From NCBI GenBank assembly GCA_037074765.1, contig JBAMDO010000098.1, positions 124,001 through 188,000 on the forward strand: DNA of 64,000 nt, in the 5' to 3' direction. Positions 1 through 11,530 of the stretch are shown in pieces. The notes under the pieces were generated by a model. The model saw only the letters and a list, made by a program, of their open reading frames with translations, was not told the origin of the DNA and made no database searches. The translations under genes were made by a program, and so were the position numbers. Position 1 is the first letter of the stretch. The number at the start of each line of letters is the position of its first letter. Source of the stretch: Mansonella perstans (lineage: Eukaryota > Nematoda > Chromadorea > Rhabditida > Onchocercidae).

Positions 1-135
1 AATTTTTTCTATATTATAACAATTTCTGGAATTTTCCCATAAAAAATTTTAAAACCGAATAAAATTTGTTTTCAGAGAATATCAAAATTTCAATAATTCC
101 CGCTGTGATTAATTAATTTTTCTTTCTTTCTTTAG

Positions 136-1156
136 CAGCAGGAATTAATTCGACAATCTTGGCGAACGATAAGTACAAAATTAGATCTTATTGATCAAAA
201 TTTTGCATTTTTTGTCTATCAACGAGTTTTTGAACACAATGCATCACTGAAACGAGCATTTCATATCGAGGAATATGAATTTCTACATTCAATACCGGAA
301 AAACATTCAATTTTCCGGCAAATGCGAGTATTTGCCAATTTAATATCACTTACGGTTTGATTTGGATTTTGCATAAATTTTTTGATTTTCTTCCTTCGTT
401 CGAATATTAATTTGTACAATTTGAAGAAAAAATTTGAATTAGCAAAATGAAATATTCAGTTTAAGTCTAACTCTTTATCCTGATAAGATTTAATTGAAAG
501 GAAAGTAAGTTATCATATGTGACTATACAGGTGCGTCATGTGGACGAGCTTGAAACGGAAATCGCTCCAGCAGTTTTCCGTTATGGACAACGGCATTATA
601 AATTTGCGGTACAACTTTTTTTTGACACTTAAAATGCCACCTGTAAATTACAATATTTCTTTTTTTAAGTTTATAAAAACTTTTTACCGCACAAAATTAT
701 TAATTTTAACTGCTTTTTTTTCATGCTGAATCCAATTTTAGCTTTTTTTTTGCTGCAACGTTTTTTTCTGCCGTATTTTAATGATATTTAAGACGAAACT
801 CAGTTAACCGATAAATTTTCTTCAAAATTAAAAATTGAAATTATTAAGAGAAGGAACGAATTTGTTGTAAAATTAAAAAGATTTCAAATGAATTAAAATT
901 TTGGAAGAATAAAGGGTTAATTTTGCAGAAGGAATATTTTAACGAAGAAACGGTACGGTTATTTTGTAGTCAAGTGGTTTGTACGGTAGCGGATCTTTTA
1001 GGATCTGATATAGATCCGGCATGTGTGGAAGCTTGGATTGATTTGATGCGTTTTATTGGTTGTAAGATGCTGGATGGTTTCAATTATACTCGACTTTCTA
1101 GCAATAAAAAACTTTCTATTAATGCTAATGATCATATTTTCTATGTATTGTGGTGA
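136..1156 (+). CDS. Globin, neuroglobin-like, 3' part of gene (partial)
   Basis: Three exons at 136-354, 531-608 and 929-1156 join in phase 0 and end in TGA at 1154-1156. The translation reads as a globin fold. The A-helix has the usual Ser-Trp (IRQSW). A VFRYGQRHYKF segment aligns with the neuroglobin LGRKH segment, which places the proximal haem-binding His at that H. The G/H helices follow, with an AW-DLM pattern like the neuroglobin AAWSQLY. By hand alignment the distal E7 position is Gln (FRQMRVF) rather than His. Globins bind O2 or other gases through haem; the role of this one is unknown. The first exon has a TTTCTTTAG acceptor and no in-frame start, so the 5' exon(s) lie left of the window. 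Termination soon after the H helix makes the C-terminal tail short. The family call is solid; the particular paralogue is not identified. Confidence 0.87.
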
Positions 1157-1159
1157 TGG

Positions 1160-1560
1160 TATTAATAGCAATCGCATTAATCATTGCAATAATGATGATT
1201 AATATCATGATAATGATGCTGATAGATAATAACAGTACTGATAGTTTTGATGACTGATAATATCATGACCATGATGATAACAGTAAGAATGTTCGTTAGT
1301 AATGATAATAATAAGGATGATGATAATCGATGCTGATAGTAGTGATGATAATAATGTAATGACAATCGGTGCTGATTTATGATCACAATGGTTACAATGA
1401 TGATAATGATGATTGTAATAACTGATAATGATTAACAATGCATATTTTTCACCATATAACTTACAGAAGAATTTGTCATTTATCATCATTATTTTTACTG
1501 TCGCCATCATCATCGCCATTACTATTGTTATCGACATTATTGTCATCATCATCATCTTAA
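1160..1560. repeat. Interrupted ATGATA/TGATAA/ATC low-complexity repeat
   Basis: About 400 bases just after the globin stop codon consist almost only of imperfect trinucleotide-like steps (ATG, ATA, TGA, TAA, and ATC/ATT towards the right end). It probably forms part of the globin 3' UTR or the adjacent spacer. Confidence 0.8.
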
Positions 1561-4336
1561 AAAGCAAAAAAATTTGACGAAATGTATTTTAGTGTTATTC
1601 ATTTATTTCTGGACGAATTTCCGGTCTCATAACCAAAACTACTAAATGGAAATTTACGTTTATAATTAATTATGAGCTTTTGTTTGAATTATAAAAAGCT
1701 TTCCATTTACCTCTGTTTTAATAATTTATTTTCCTGCTTCTTATATTTGAGCTTTTTGCTTATTGTATTTTTTTTCTCAAAGTTTTTTTCCAAATCTAAA
1801 ATTGTTGAAATAACTTTTTAATGGGTAGTATTTGAATAATTGTTTAACAAAGGAATAAAACATTGTCAAGCATATCTACGTTTCATGTTTTAAATATTGA
1901 TTTATTTTGCTTTGAGATACAATTAAAATTCGGCACGATTTTTTTGTCTTCATATCTTTAATGATAATAAAGACACATTCCGGGAATGGTATCCAAAAAT
2001 CTCTCTGTCAAAAAGTTCTCGTTAATTGACGCATGAAAAAGACAAAAATGAATAATGCGAATGAAAACTGATAAGTTTTGAAAGTGAATGAATAATTTTT
2101 GATTTTTAAAAGATTAAAGTAATTTCTCGAAATTTCACTGTCTCTGAAATTTTTTGTATTGTTGTGTAAATTTTGAAATTTATAAAAATTCATGTGGACT
2201 TTGGAGTATAATGTTTTGAACTTCTCATTAGGAAATTTTTGAAACTTAAAAAATTACTTGCATTATTAGGGTATATTCACTTAAGCATAATTCAAATGTC
2301 AGTAAAATATGCATATTATTTGGAAAATATAATTTTTTTATTAAAATCGAAATTTAACTATTTAAAAAAAGAAATAACAAAGCGGTGGGCAAAATGGAAT
2401 GAAAAGATATATACATGCATGTATTTTTTAGCCTGAAATTTCACTGTAATTTTATTTGCAACCACCGCTCTATTGTTATTCAAAAAAATCATTTCATTGA
2501 TGTGATTACGATAAATTACTGTAGTTCAGATGAAAAAAAAATAGATAGAGATTACAGTAGTAGAGATTACATTATTGCTGGTCATATATATACTTTTTTT
2601 CTGTTATCAATCGATTTTAATTATTTCTAATTTCTGTAAAACATTTTCATTCGCCCGATTAATTGTAAGAGAAAAAAAATGTATCAATTAAAAGTAAACA
2701 TATATTTTTTTTCTTTTAAATAACAAAAAAATAATTTATTGTTAAATAATTAATTAGTTCAAATACTAAGCTTAGTTTAATTTTTATTTCAATCTCATTT
2801 TTTAGTCTAACATAAATGTAATTTGTCGTCTTTTAGCCCAGCTCTTTTTGGAAGCCAAACATAGTGTTTTTGCAGCCTTTTTGTAGCTCAAAATTTTTTC
2901 AGCTAAATGCAAATATATTAATTTTTTAAATTGTAATTGTTAACATAAAGTTTCACACATCAATCACATCATTCAAATGATTCATAGCTCAAATTTTTTG
3001 CGCCAATCTTTGCTTCATCTTACAAATATAGCTCATGATCCAAATTTGTTACATTTTGGGACTGCAATATAACAGTGTGAAATAATGACGACGAGTTTTG
3101 CAGTTGTAAATTTTGGATAAAGTTAAGATAGGACCTAAGATTAGAGAATAATAAGTTTGTTTAGGTAAGGTATATATAATGAAAGATATAGTGATAATGA
3201 AAGGAATCGAAATTGGAAATGAATGTAACTTGATTAATGCGAAGTTTTAGAATTTAATTGAAAGGCTTTGATTGATGTTAAGAATGAATGAATTAAAATT
3301 GTTATAAAAAGAAATAAAGAAATGATGAGAATAGTGAAAGATTATTTTGTGATAGATTGATAAAATGATAAAATAGCACGTCATATGGTTTTTTCTTTTT
3401 TCTAGGTTAATTGATTTGTTTTTAGTAGCTTATGACGTAGCCGTGAAATGCTTAAGTTTGATAAGGTTTGGCCTACTTTATTAGGTCAAGAGTGGGGACG
3501 AGAGAGTAGGTAGGAGAGAAGACGGTGACAATGCAGGAAAAAGGTTAAGCGAATAGCAGGTTGAAATTTTTCACTGAATGATTTTAGGTACTTATCAATC
3601 AAAGATGGCTAATTTTAGAATTAGATCTTTGCGTGATATTAATTTAATTTTAAAGCTTACTTTATCTCTAAGAATTGAACTTTTAGTGGCGCAGATATTC
3701 GTAATAGTTTAAATTATCCCTAATTGATCATTTATTTTTGATAACCGTAAATGAAGAGTGCAAGTTGATGGGAATAGATGCCTATTCTTATCATATGACC
3801 TTTTTTTATCAGAAAAGAAAATCTAGATAATCGTTTTCTAATCTGTTTTGAGTTGTTCACTCCTCATTTTATATGTAGTCAATTGAACTTTTAATTTTTC
3901 ATTTTATCTGCGAGAAAACGCTTTATCATTAAAATTAGAGAAGTAGTAAGATTATTTAAATTTTATAGAAATATTTGATCCAGTTTGACTGACTTTGCTA
4001 AGACAGTTTATAATTGTATATTTAAAATAAACTAGAATAAAGTAATTTTCAGGTTTTAATTTTGTTCTTTCTCGACTCTGGAACTGTCAATTCGAAGTTA
4101 AACAACAGTTAACTTATAGTGAGTATATTTTTACCTAACAAATCTAATTACGAGTAAATTTGATATATAGGTATATTTGATGGTAGATGAAAGAAAACCT
4201 TTAGGATATGTATGAGAACACTGTTGTTTTTCGTGATTGTGAATAAATGAGATCTCAGTGAGCGATATCTTCCGTATTCTTATAAAATTTGCATTTTTCA
4301 AAATTTTTTTAAAATTTTATGGAAAGTTTAATTTTT

Positions 4337-4338
4337 AG
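4337..4338 (+). promoter_or_regulatory. Putative trans-splice acceptor of eIF1
   Basis: A TAATTTTTAG 3' splice site ends at 4338, 18 bases before the eIF1 ATG at 4357. No upstream coding exon is apparent, so it is a candidate spliced-leader acceptor; cis-splicing from an upstream untranslated exon would look the same. Confidence 0.5.
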
Positions 4339-4356
4339 GAATTTAAGAAAGATCGA

Positions 4357-7300
4357 ATGGCCGCTTCCTCATCAATTCAAAACCTGAACAAACCTAAAGG
4401 TATGGGATTTTCGAAAAATTTAATTTGGTTTCTATGTATTATTTTATATTTGTTTTGAATCAATTAAATGTCAGGTGCTTGGTAATTTCGTTAATAATGT
4501 TCCACGAAGGAGCTAATAGATGGACTGGAAAATAGCTTAAGATGGCCTGATGTAGCAGACTTAAGAATGGCGTTTAGGTTTTGTTTAAAAGAAATAAATT
4601 TGGCACTTTCTTGCTACTCCTGGGATAGGAATTAGCATTAGATGCTTGCTAATCTCTATAACATGCATAGTTATAGATGCTTTTGAGCAGCTAGAGGATG
4701 AAGAAGGTACTCGCCAAGGATTCTGTCATATTCGTATTCAACAACGAACTGGCCGTAAAACTATCACAACTGTGCAAGGAATTGCACCAGAATATGATTT
4801 AAAGAAAATTGTTCGCTATTTAAAAAAGGTAATTTTTTTTAATATGATGGTTACATTATACTTTCTAGAATTTCTAGTGTATCGTACTGATGCGATAATA
4901 TTTTTTAGTATTGAATAGATTTATCGTTTGTCATTTTCCAAAACTAGCTAGTTCAATATGGCCCATATTTTCGATACTGCTGTTATGTGTCGATGATTGG
5001 GCATTTTCATTTCCACACTCGTTGATTATTTCAGAATGACTATGTTATATTTCGTGCTATGTACTGTTGTGTATCATTTGCGTTTTTTTTTTTTTTTCTG
5101 AAGCTTGCTTTGTATATTCTTATTGCTGTGTTCTTTCCAAATATAATTCAAGAGAAATGTAGTAGTGATTGATTGAATGCTATTGATAATTCTAGATATT
5201 TATTATCCTAAAATTATTCCTTATAAATAAATGTGAAATATCGATCGTGGAAGGAATTTTGCAGTGAGGATTCTATATCGATTCGAAATATCATGCCATC
5301 AGAATCCATCCTGTTGTACGCACTAATTGCTATACGCATTTTGAATGTCTTTCTGGTTCGGACATATTTTGTACCAGATGAAATCTTCCAAAGTGTGGAG
5401 GTAGCTCATTGGGCTGTTTTTGGTACCGGATATTTATCATGGGAATGGATGGCTTCACTTCGTTCAGTTTTGCATCCATTTATCATTGCTGTACTGTACT
5501 TCTTGGGTTATATATGTTCCATCGATTCTAATTTTTTCATTATTCAGATTCCTCGTATATTACATGCGTTATTGTTCGCATTTTCAGATCATTGTTATTA
5601 TAAATTTGCTAGACGAATTCTACCATCTAATGGGGCAAAATATGCTCTTCTAAGTTATTTGTCTTGCTGGTTTGTATGGTACTGTGCTCCGCGTACTCTT
5701 TCAAACACATTAGAAACGGTTTTAACATTGTTCGCTCTTCAGTGGTATCCGTTGTCTAAAGCTGATCTGGAAAAGTCCTATTGGCCTTACATGTCTGTTG
5801 GTTTCCTGACCATTCTGATCAGGCCTACTGCTATTTTAATTTGGATTCCTTTTGGTCTGTGGCATCTTTGGCTATCCAATTCATTAATAGAATTGCTTTG
5901 CACTTGCGTGAGGGCGTGCCTTCCAATTCTTTTTCTCGTAATTATCTTGGATTCTGTTGCTTATGGAAAGCTGACAATCACAGCATGGAATTTCATTCAT
6001 TTCAATACTTTAGAAGGTGGAAGTAGTCATTTTGGGTCACATCCTTGGCACTGGTTCATATCACAAGGCTTACCCGCTGTACTAACGATACATCTGATTC
6101 CAATATTCTGGGGCATGATTATTGCAATACGAAATCGTTCCATTTCATTTGTTTTTTTTTGTGTTCCTGCATTGTACATAACGATTCATAGTTTGATTGC
6201 GCATAAGGAACATCGATTTTTGTTACCTATTATACCGCTATTATGTCTTTTTGCTGGTATTTTTTTCCACAGACTGTCGCATAAGAAAAGGAAATATCAT
6301 ATTTTCTGGTTTGGATTACTGCTTGCCATTAATATATCTTTAGCAACATATTTCGGTTTATTTCATCAAATTGGTCCTTTTCTCGCAACAAATTGGATTA
6401 TCGAGGATGCGAAATTACGTTTTTCAAAGGGGGAACATTTTGAATTGACTCATTTGATGCCTTGTTTCTCCTTGCCACAATATAGCTATTTTCATGGTTT
6501 AAATGTGACAGTGAAAGCACTTGATTGTTCACCCAATCTTCATCATCTCCCAGATTACATAGATCAAGCAGATGATTTTCATGATAATCCAAAACTATGG
6601 ATTGATACGAATCTTGATTTAGTCAAGAAAGCTAACTATCTTGTATTCTATGATAAAATCTATCGAAAGGTTCAATATTCAATCGTTTCGTTGGGTTTCA
6701 AAATTTGTGCTCGTTTCTTTCATGCTCATTTTCTTTCATCCACTCGACAGGATCATTATATTGTGATTGTTTGTCGGTAGTGCTGTTAACTTCATGTTTT
6801 TCGTATAGTTTTGAATATCGGATTCAAATAAGTTGTTCTGGATATTTTCATTTTCTCTTTTAAATAAAAGTAATTCAGAAGTAATGCAGTTAATATTTTT
6901 TTGCAAATATTTGCTCTGTTATTTACATATCATTCGTATGTTTCATCATTCATACTAACACATTTCTTGTCAGTTTTTGTTTTCATCTGTCATTCTTATA
7001 CCTGAACTGTTATCTAAGTATTTCATGTAAGATTTGTAATTTAAATTGAAATTCGGATTTGTAACTAGCGATAATTATGGGAGACCATCGTTACCATTTT
7101 TTGTTTAATTGTTTGGAATAGATTTATTATAAATTATAAATTATTTTCTTATTTCTGTAATGTTTTTTTTTTCTTTTTAATTTTCGCCATGTGTAGTTTC
7201 TTCTTATCCGGAAAATTTTTTTTTAAAACTTTGCTTTTTTTTTCTCTCTAAAACTCTGCTAAAATTAGACATTATCGATCTTATATTTCTTTTTCATTTA

Positions 7301-7796
7301 TTATAATTTCATAAAATGAATTTTTTTTTTTTTTTTGTGATTGTTGATTACAACCTATAATGGTTCCACTGGGTCTAACCAACTCTGATTGTTTACTCTT
7401 TAACTTTTTTTTGGGAGGAGAGGGTGTTTTCTGTTTCCTAAGATTAGTACTTATTAAAAAATGTGCATAAAATTATGAGATGATCATGGGATTTTTGGAT
7501 TTTTTTTAACATATTTAAGAAATGTGCTGATGGTTGGCAGATAATTTTGCTGAAGAAAGTATGCAGTTTAAGTAAAGAATTGTGATACAGGTACATGCAC
7601 AATATTTCTTCCGGAAAAATTTCCTCGGATTTAATTAAAAAATTTTCAGGAATATAACTGCAATGGGACTACAGTAGACCATCCGGAATACGGTGAAGTA
7701 ATTCAGCTTACTGGTGATCAAAGGCAACATATTAAGGATTTTCTTTGCAGAGTTGGTATTGTCAAGGAGGAAAATTGCAAAATTCATGGTTTTTAA
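4357..7796 (+). CDS. eif-1: Translation initiation factor eIF1 (SUI1)
   Basis: Exons are 4357-4399, 4677-4828 and 7650-7796 (phases 1 and 0), giving a 113-residue protein, the same length as human eIF1. Family hallmarks are clear: the IRIQQRTGRKTITTVQGI stretch, the KKIVRYLKK helix, the CNGTTVDHPEYGEVIQLTGDQR core and the C-terminal KIHGF. eIF1 binds the 40S subunit near the P site and enforces start-codon selection in the cytosol. The start is the first ATG after a TTTTTAG acceptor. Intron 2, about 2.8 kb, contains an entire intronless PIG-B gene on the same strand. AATAAA at 7859-7864, 63 bases after the stop, is a good poly(A) signal. Exon 1 encodes a short Ser-rich N-terminus, which is normally the variable part of the protein. 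Identification is near certain. Confidence 0.95.
5263..5264 (+). promoter_or_regulatory. Putative splice acceptor before PIG-B
   Basis: GGAATTTTGCAG ends at 5264, 28 bases before the PIG-B ATG at 5293. It matches a nematode 3' splice site and could take a spliced leader, which would allow PIG-B to be expressed from the eIF1 primary transcript. Alternatively it could join PIG-B to an eIF1 exon. Confidence 0.45.
5293..6780 (+). CDS. PIGB: GPI mannosyltransferase III (PIG-B / GPI10), intronless
   Basis: A single uninterrupted 495-residue reading frame runs from ATG 5293 to TAG 6778-6780; human PIG-B is of similar size. The frame is open back to a stop at 5224-5226, but the only upstream alternatives are non-ATG. 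Glycosyltransferase family 22 (GT-C fold) features are present: a luminal FVPDEIFQSVE motif (PDE about residues 28-30) followed by GYLSWEW, many hydrophobic segments throughout, and the family signature HKEHRF at about 304-309. PIG-B is an ER multi-pass enzyme that transfers the third mannose from dolichol-phosphate-mannose to the GPI-anchor precursor. The gene lies wholly within eIF1 intron 2 in the same orientation and has its own AATAAA at 6863-6868. Lack of introns is unusual beside the other genes here. PIG-Z or ALG9/12 relatives are less likely on motif grounds. Confidence 0.92.
   Translation: MPSESILLYALIAIRILNVFLVRTYFVPDEIFQSVEVAHWAVFGTGYLSWEWMASLRSVLHPFIIAVLYFLGYICSIDSNFFIIQIPRILHALLFAFSDHCYYKFARRILPSNGAKYALLSYLSCWFVWYCAPRTLSNTLETVLTLFALQWYPLSKADLEKSYWPYMSVGFLTILIRPTAILIWIPFGLWHLWLSNSLIELLCTCVRACLPILFLVIILDSVAYGKLTITAWNFIHFNTLEGGSSHFGSHPWHWFISQGLPAVLTIHLIPIFWGMIIAIRNRSISFVFFCVPALYITIHSLIAHKEHRFLLPIIPLLCLFAGIFFHRLSHKKRKYHIFWFGLLLAINISLATYFGLFHQIGPFLATNWIIEDAKLRFSKGEHFELTHLMPCFSLPQYSYFHGLNVTVKALDCSPNLHHLPDYIDQADDFHDNPKLWIDTNLDLVKKANYLVFYDKIYRKVQYSIVSLGFKICARFFHAHFLSSTRQDHYIVIVCR
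6863..6868 (+). terminator. Poly(A) signal of PIG-B
   Basis: AATAAA lies 83 bases after the PIG-B stop and inside the eIF1 intron. It supports a separate PIG-B 3' end. Confidence 0.6.
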
Positions 7797-10700
7797 ATTT
7801 GTATGCGTGCAAACAAATTTAATTTCATATGTCTTTTTCTTTTAAAAATTATTTTAGTAATAAAACTGTCGCATTCGACAACTTTCTTCCTAATTTGTTA
7901 TGAGTTATTCTACAGAATTATTATATATGAACACATTTATACTCTCTTATGAATTGCTTCATTAGCATCAATTTGATTTTGCTTCTGCAGCTGCTGCATT
8001 CTGATTTACGAGCATATCTATTTTAGAGAATAGTTTGCATTTCAAAATGAGATTATTTTGCAGAGTTTAAACCGATATTGTTCTGTTTTACGTAATTATT
8101 TTTCTTGGTTCTCGCTTTTGATGGAATTTTGCTTTTGTTATAAGATGTTGAAATTTTAAAAATTCAATTTTTCAATTAAGCGTCAAGAAAAGTTATTTTC
8201 CTCTTGATTTTAGTTATTCTAATGCTTATGATTATTTCGTAAAATCTTCTAATTTAGTTTTTGTAATAGTGTTTATTCACACTTTTAATTTTACGTTAAA
8301 CTCCTTAAATTTGCAATGTAAAGAATGAGTATAGGGATGATTAAATTTAATTCATTGATGCAAAATGTTATCTATTATTTCTTGTAATTTGAAATTTTGG
8401 TAATGAAATAAATGAAGACTGCTCACCGGTTGTCATATTGTTTTGCAGAACTGCTATTTCTTTTTTTAAACTCTGTGGGCAGCAGAAGTTTCGCTTGAAA
8501 TTGACAAAAGTTTTCGATTTTTTCTTTTAGCTAAATTTTTAATAATTTTTTTAGTTCTTAGCTCAAACGTTCCATGTTGCTGCAGCAGACGATCTATTAT
8601 TAATTTAAACGATGATGAGATTTGTCAGAAGTCACTATTATTCCATTTATTTGGTTGCGTAATTATAATTTATCAAATATTTCATATAGCATTGTTTAAA
8701 TAGTGATTGGGAATTGCTGATAAGCTGATAAGATAATGAGAAGTGGAATGAAGTAAAGTGAAGCAATTGAATGCTTCCCAAGTTTTATCATTAATTTACA
8801 TTTGCTAAATAATTCTTGACAGTTATATTTCTTGCAATAAATAAAAATTTAAAAAAAAAAACCAGGAAAAAAGATAAAGCAAATTCTTTATGAATCATAT
8901 GAACTATGACATCAGACTACTTGCAATAACATCAAGCAGTTAATTAGGCTGTTGAGGTATTTAAGATTTTTTTTCTTTTTGATAAATCCATTATTTTTTT
9001 GTTATTTAACATCACTTTGAATTTTAATTACAAACATTACAGTATATAATATATACTTATATATAATTCTAATTTTTCAATTTAGCATGCTAGATTAAAT
9101 TTATTTCATAAATTTAGCACTTATAAATGATAATATGTTTGCATTTTCAATTATCATTTCTATCGATTTTCAATTTAAATTCAAAGTATTTTAAAAAAAT
9201 CGAGTGGCAGGAAAAAAATTATTTTTCACTTTGAAGCATTTTTTTTTTCGCTGTATTTTATGAATTAATTATTTACTTTTTTCCTTTTTTTTAATGAATA
9301 GAAAAGGGTATTATAAACGATAATACTACGAATGCTTTCACTTATAATAATAATGTAGCACGAGACGATCTGCATCTTAATACGTCTTACAAACGGAATA
9401 TGAAAAAACCATAAGTAAAGTTGGGTAGATAATAGAATTTATTATCATTACGGAATGCATTACGAAGTATCATATTATTTGATTAAACTGATATTATATG
9501 ATTATAGTGATGATTAGTTTGGGCGAGGCTGTAAGATTCTCGCAAACGGAAATTTATTAATATTACAAAATTGGTGTAAAACTATTTGTGATAGATAATA
9601 ATGATATTGAAATTATAAACAATAGTTACACAGATATTTCATTGTATTGGTTGATAATTGCCGAAATTTAAGCAGTTATTGTCCTCATTGTTGCAGACAG
9701 TACCAGCATCACTGTTACTACCAGTACTACCACAATCACCATAGATATCATTATCGCCGATCAAATATTCAGACGGCACTGATCGGTCTAGGGTATCCGA
9801 TATTAATGGAGCATTTGTTGTAAGATGTAATATAATGACCATTCATTGTTATTGTTCATTTTTGACTGCAGTTAGCTTAATTAAAAAAACTGGTTCTTTT
9901 CGTCGGATTCCTGTCATTCATTTTTCACTTTTTTCCTCTCTTCTTTTATTCTTTTGTTACTTTATAATTAAATGCTATCATTATTACTGTTTCACAAATA
10001 ACACAAATCCTCATTCTTATTGTTATTACTATCATTATTTCTATTCCAATGTCATAAATAATTGTAATCCCGTTATCATTATTCGTATTTCAGTAGCACA
10101 AGAATTACTATTAATATTATCATTATTAACTACTTCATAATACGCATAATCACTTCAATAACACAAATAATCATTATTGAGAATGAAAACAGTAACAATA
10201 TTGCATTGCAAAATTTCAGTTATTATAAATCAAATGATAACGTTTGTTGATAGATCATTTCATCACTAAATTCTAAATCATATCTATTGAATGACGATTT
10301 TCTAATTAACAGAGATTTTTCGAGTTTTCTAATTTATAATTTCTTTTTCTTTTTCCATCTCATAATCGTTATTAAGTGATTGTAAAAAAAAAAAAATAAA
10401 AAAATAACTGTTTAAAAGAGTGCTTACAAATTTTCAAATTATTAAATTTCTATTACAGTGCGAAATTTGAGTGAAAAAAGTTTTCAGTATTTCAAAAATT
10501 ATACTGGTTTCAATTTGAAATGTTACAAATTTTTGTGCAAAAATTATTTGTTTAAATTTAAAATGTAAATTTGCGAAAATTTTTGGAGATATTTATAAAT
10601 AACCCAAAATTCGTAAAATTTCCACTGAAGTATTATTCTATTTTTGTCTCTTTTTATTAATTAAATTCCATTGCAATCTTTTATTTTTCATCCATTTTGA

Positions 10701-10877
10701 AATTTTAAACAAAATATTTACATAAGTTAAAAAGGAATTTAAAGGAAGAAAGTTTTTTATGCGAAATCATCGAGTTTTACAATGAATTATGTTTGAAACA
10801 TCATCAGATCAAACTCATTCATTTAATTTTATCTTAAGAAATGTTCCAAAACGTAAACCCATTTGTGGGTTGTTGAA

Positions 10878-10887
10878 ACTGATAAGA
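10878..10887 (+). promoter_or_regulatory. Extended GATA-factor motif
   Basis: ACTGATAAGA matches the extended site preferred by the intestinal GATA factors known from C. elegans. It lies about 820 bases upstream of the first RhoGAP exon found. A single motif in AT-rich DNA is weak evidence of function. Confidence 0.25.
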
Positions 10888-11139
10888 TAGTGCCGTTTAA
10901 TAGAATGATAGATACAATTTGGTCAAACTTGATTTCATCGTTTAATTTGAAGTATACACACATATATATATGTGAAATGGTCATTAAATTTGACCTAAAT
11001 CTTAATAAATTTGCAAAACTTTTGATGAAAGTTTCCGAAATTGAAAATATTAATTAATTTTAGTGAAAATTGGAGGAAATTAACGAAAGGTCGTCATAAT
11101 TTCTGTATAACTTTTGTGTGCAATTCAAAAATTTAAATG

Positions 11140-11530
11140 ATGATCACTTTTTGTTATTGTTTGGTGTTATTATTGTTGTTGTTATGTTGTTGTTATATTT
11201 TTGTTATTGTTATTGTTGCTGTCATTGTTCTTTTTGCTGCTATTATTGTTACAGTTGTTGTCGTTTTGTTGTTCTTGTTGCTGTTCCTGTCATTGTTTTT
11301 GTCACTGTTATCATTATTGTTGTTGTTACTGTCATTGGTGTTATCGTTAATTTCTTATTATCATTATTGTGATTATTGTTGTTGCTGTCGTTGCTTGTTG
11401 CTATTTTTGCTATACTGTTCTTAATGTTATTGTTGTTGCTCCTTCTGTCATTGTTGTTGTTGTTGTTACTGTTATAGTTGTCGTTGTTGCTGTCATTCTT
11501 GTTATTATTGCTGTTGTAATTAGGTGTAGT
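11140..11530. repeat. Interrupted TTG/TTA/GTC trinucleotide-type repeat
   Basis: Nearly 400 bases of GTT, ATT and GTC steps produce long Leu/Val/Cys frames on the plus strand and Asn/Asp/Thr/Ser frames on the minus strand. No splice or start context supports translation; the frames look like by-products of the repeat. Confidence 0.85.

Larger units (their letters stand above)
1157..4338. other. Intergenic DNA between globin and eIF1 genes
   Basis: No coding exon is supported here. About 1160-1560 is an interrupted repeat built from ATGATA, TGATAA and ATT/ATC steps, which creates spurious ORFs on the minus strand. AATAAA at 1854-1859 is a possible globin poly(A) signal but lies 700 bases past the stop. 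About 3370-3560 is less AT-rich and includes an inverted pair of TATGACGT-type motifs; it may be part of the eIF1 promoter. Confidence 0.6.

Noticed and set aside
1..135. Possible extra globin exon at about 77-105
   Set aside because: It would leave an intron of only about 30 bases before the exon at 136 and has a poor donor.
1205..1567. Met/Ile/His-rich minus-strand frame of 120 codons
   Set aside because: Encoded by the ATGATA/ATC repeat and lies over the globin 3' region in antisense.
5233..5292. Longer PIG-B N-terminus starting at 5233
   Set aside because: The codon at 5233 is GTG, not a usual start in an animal nuclear gene; the first ATG is 5293, just before the expected first membrane helix.
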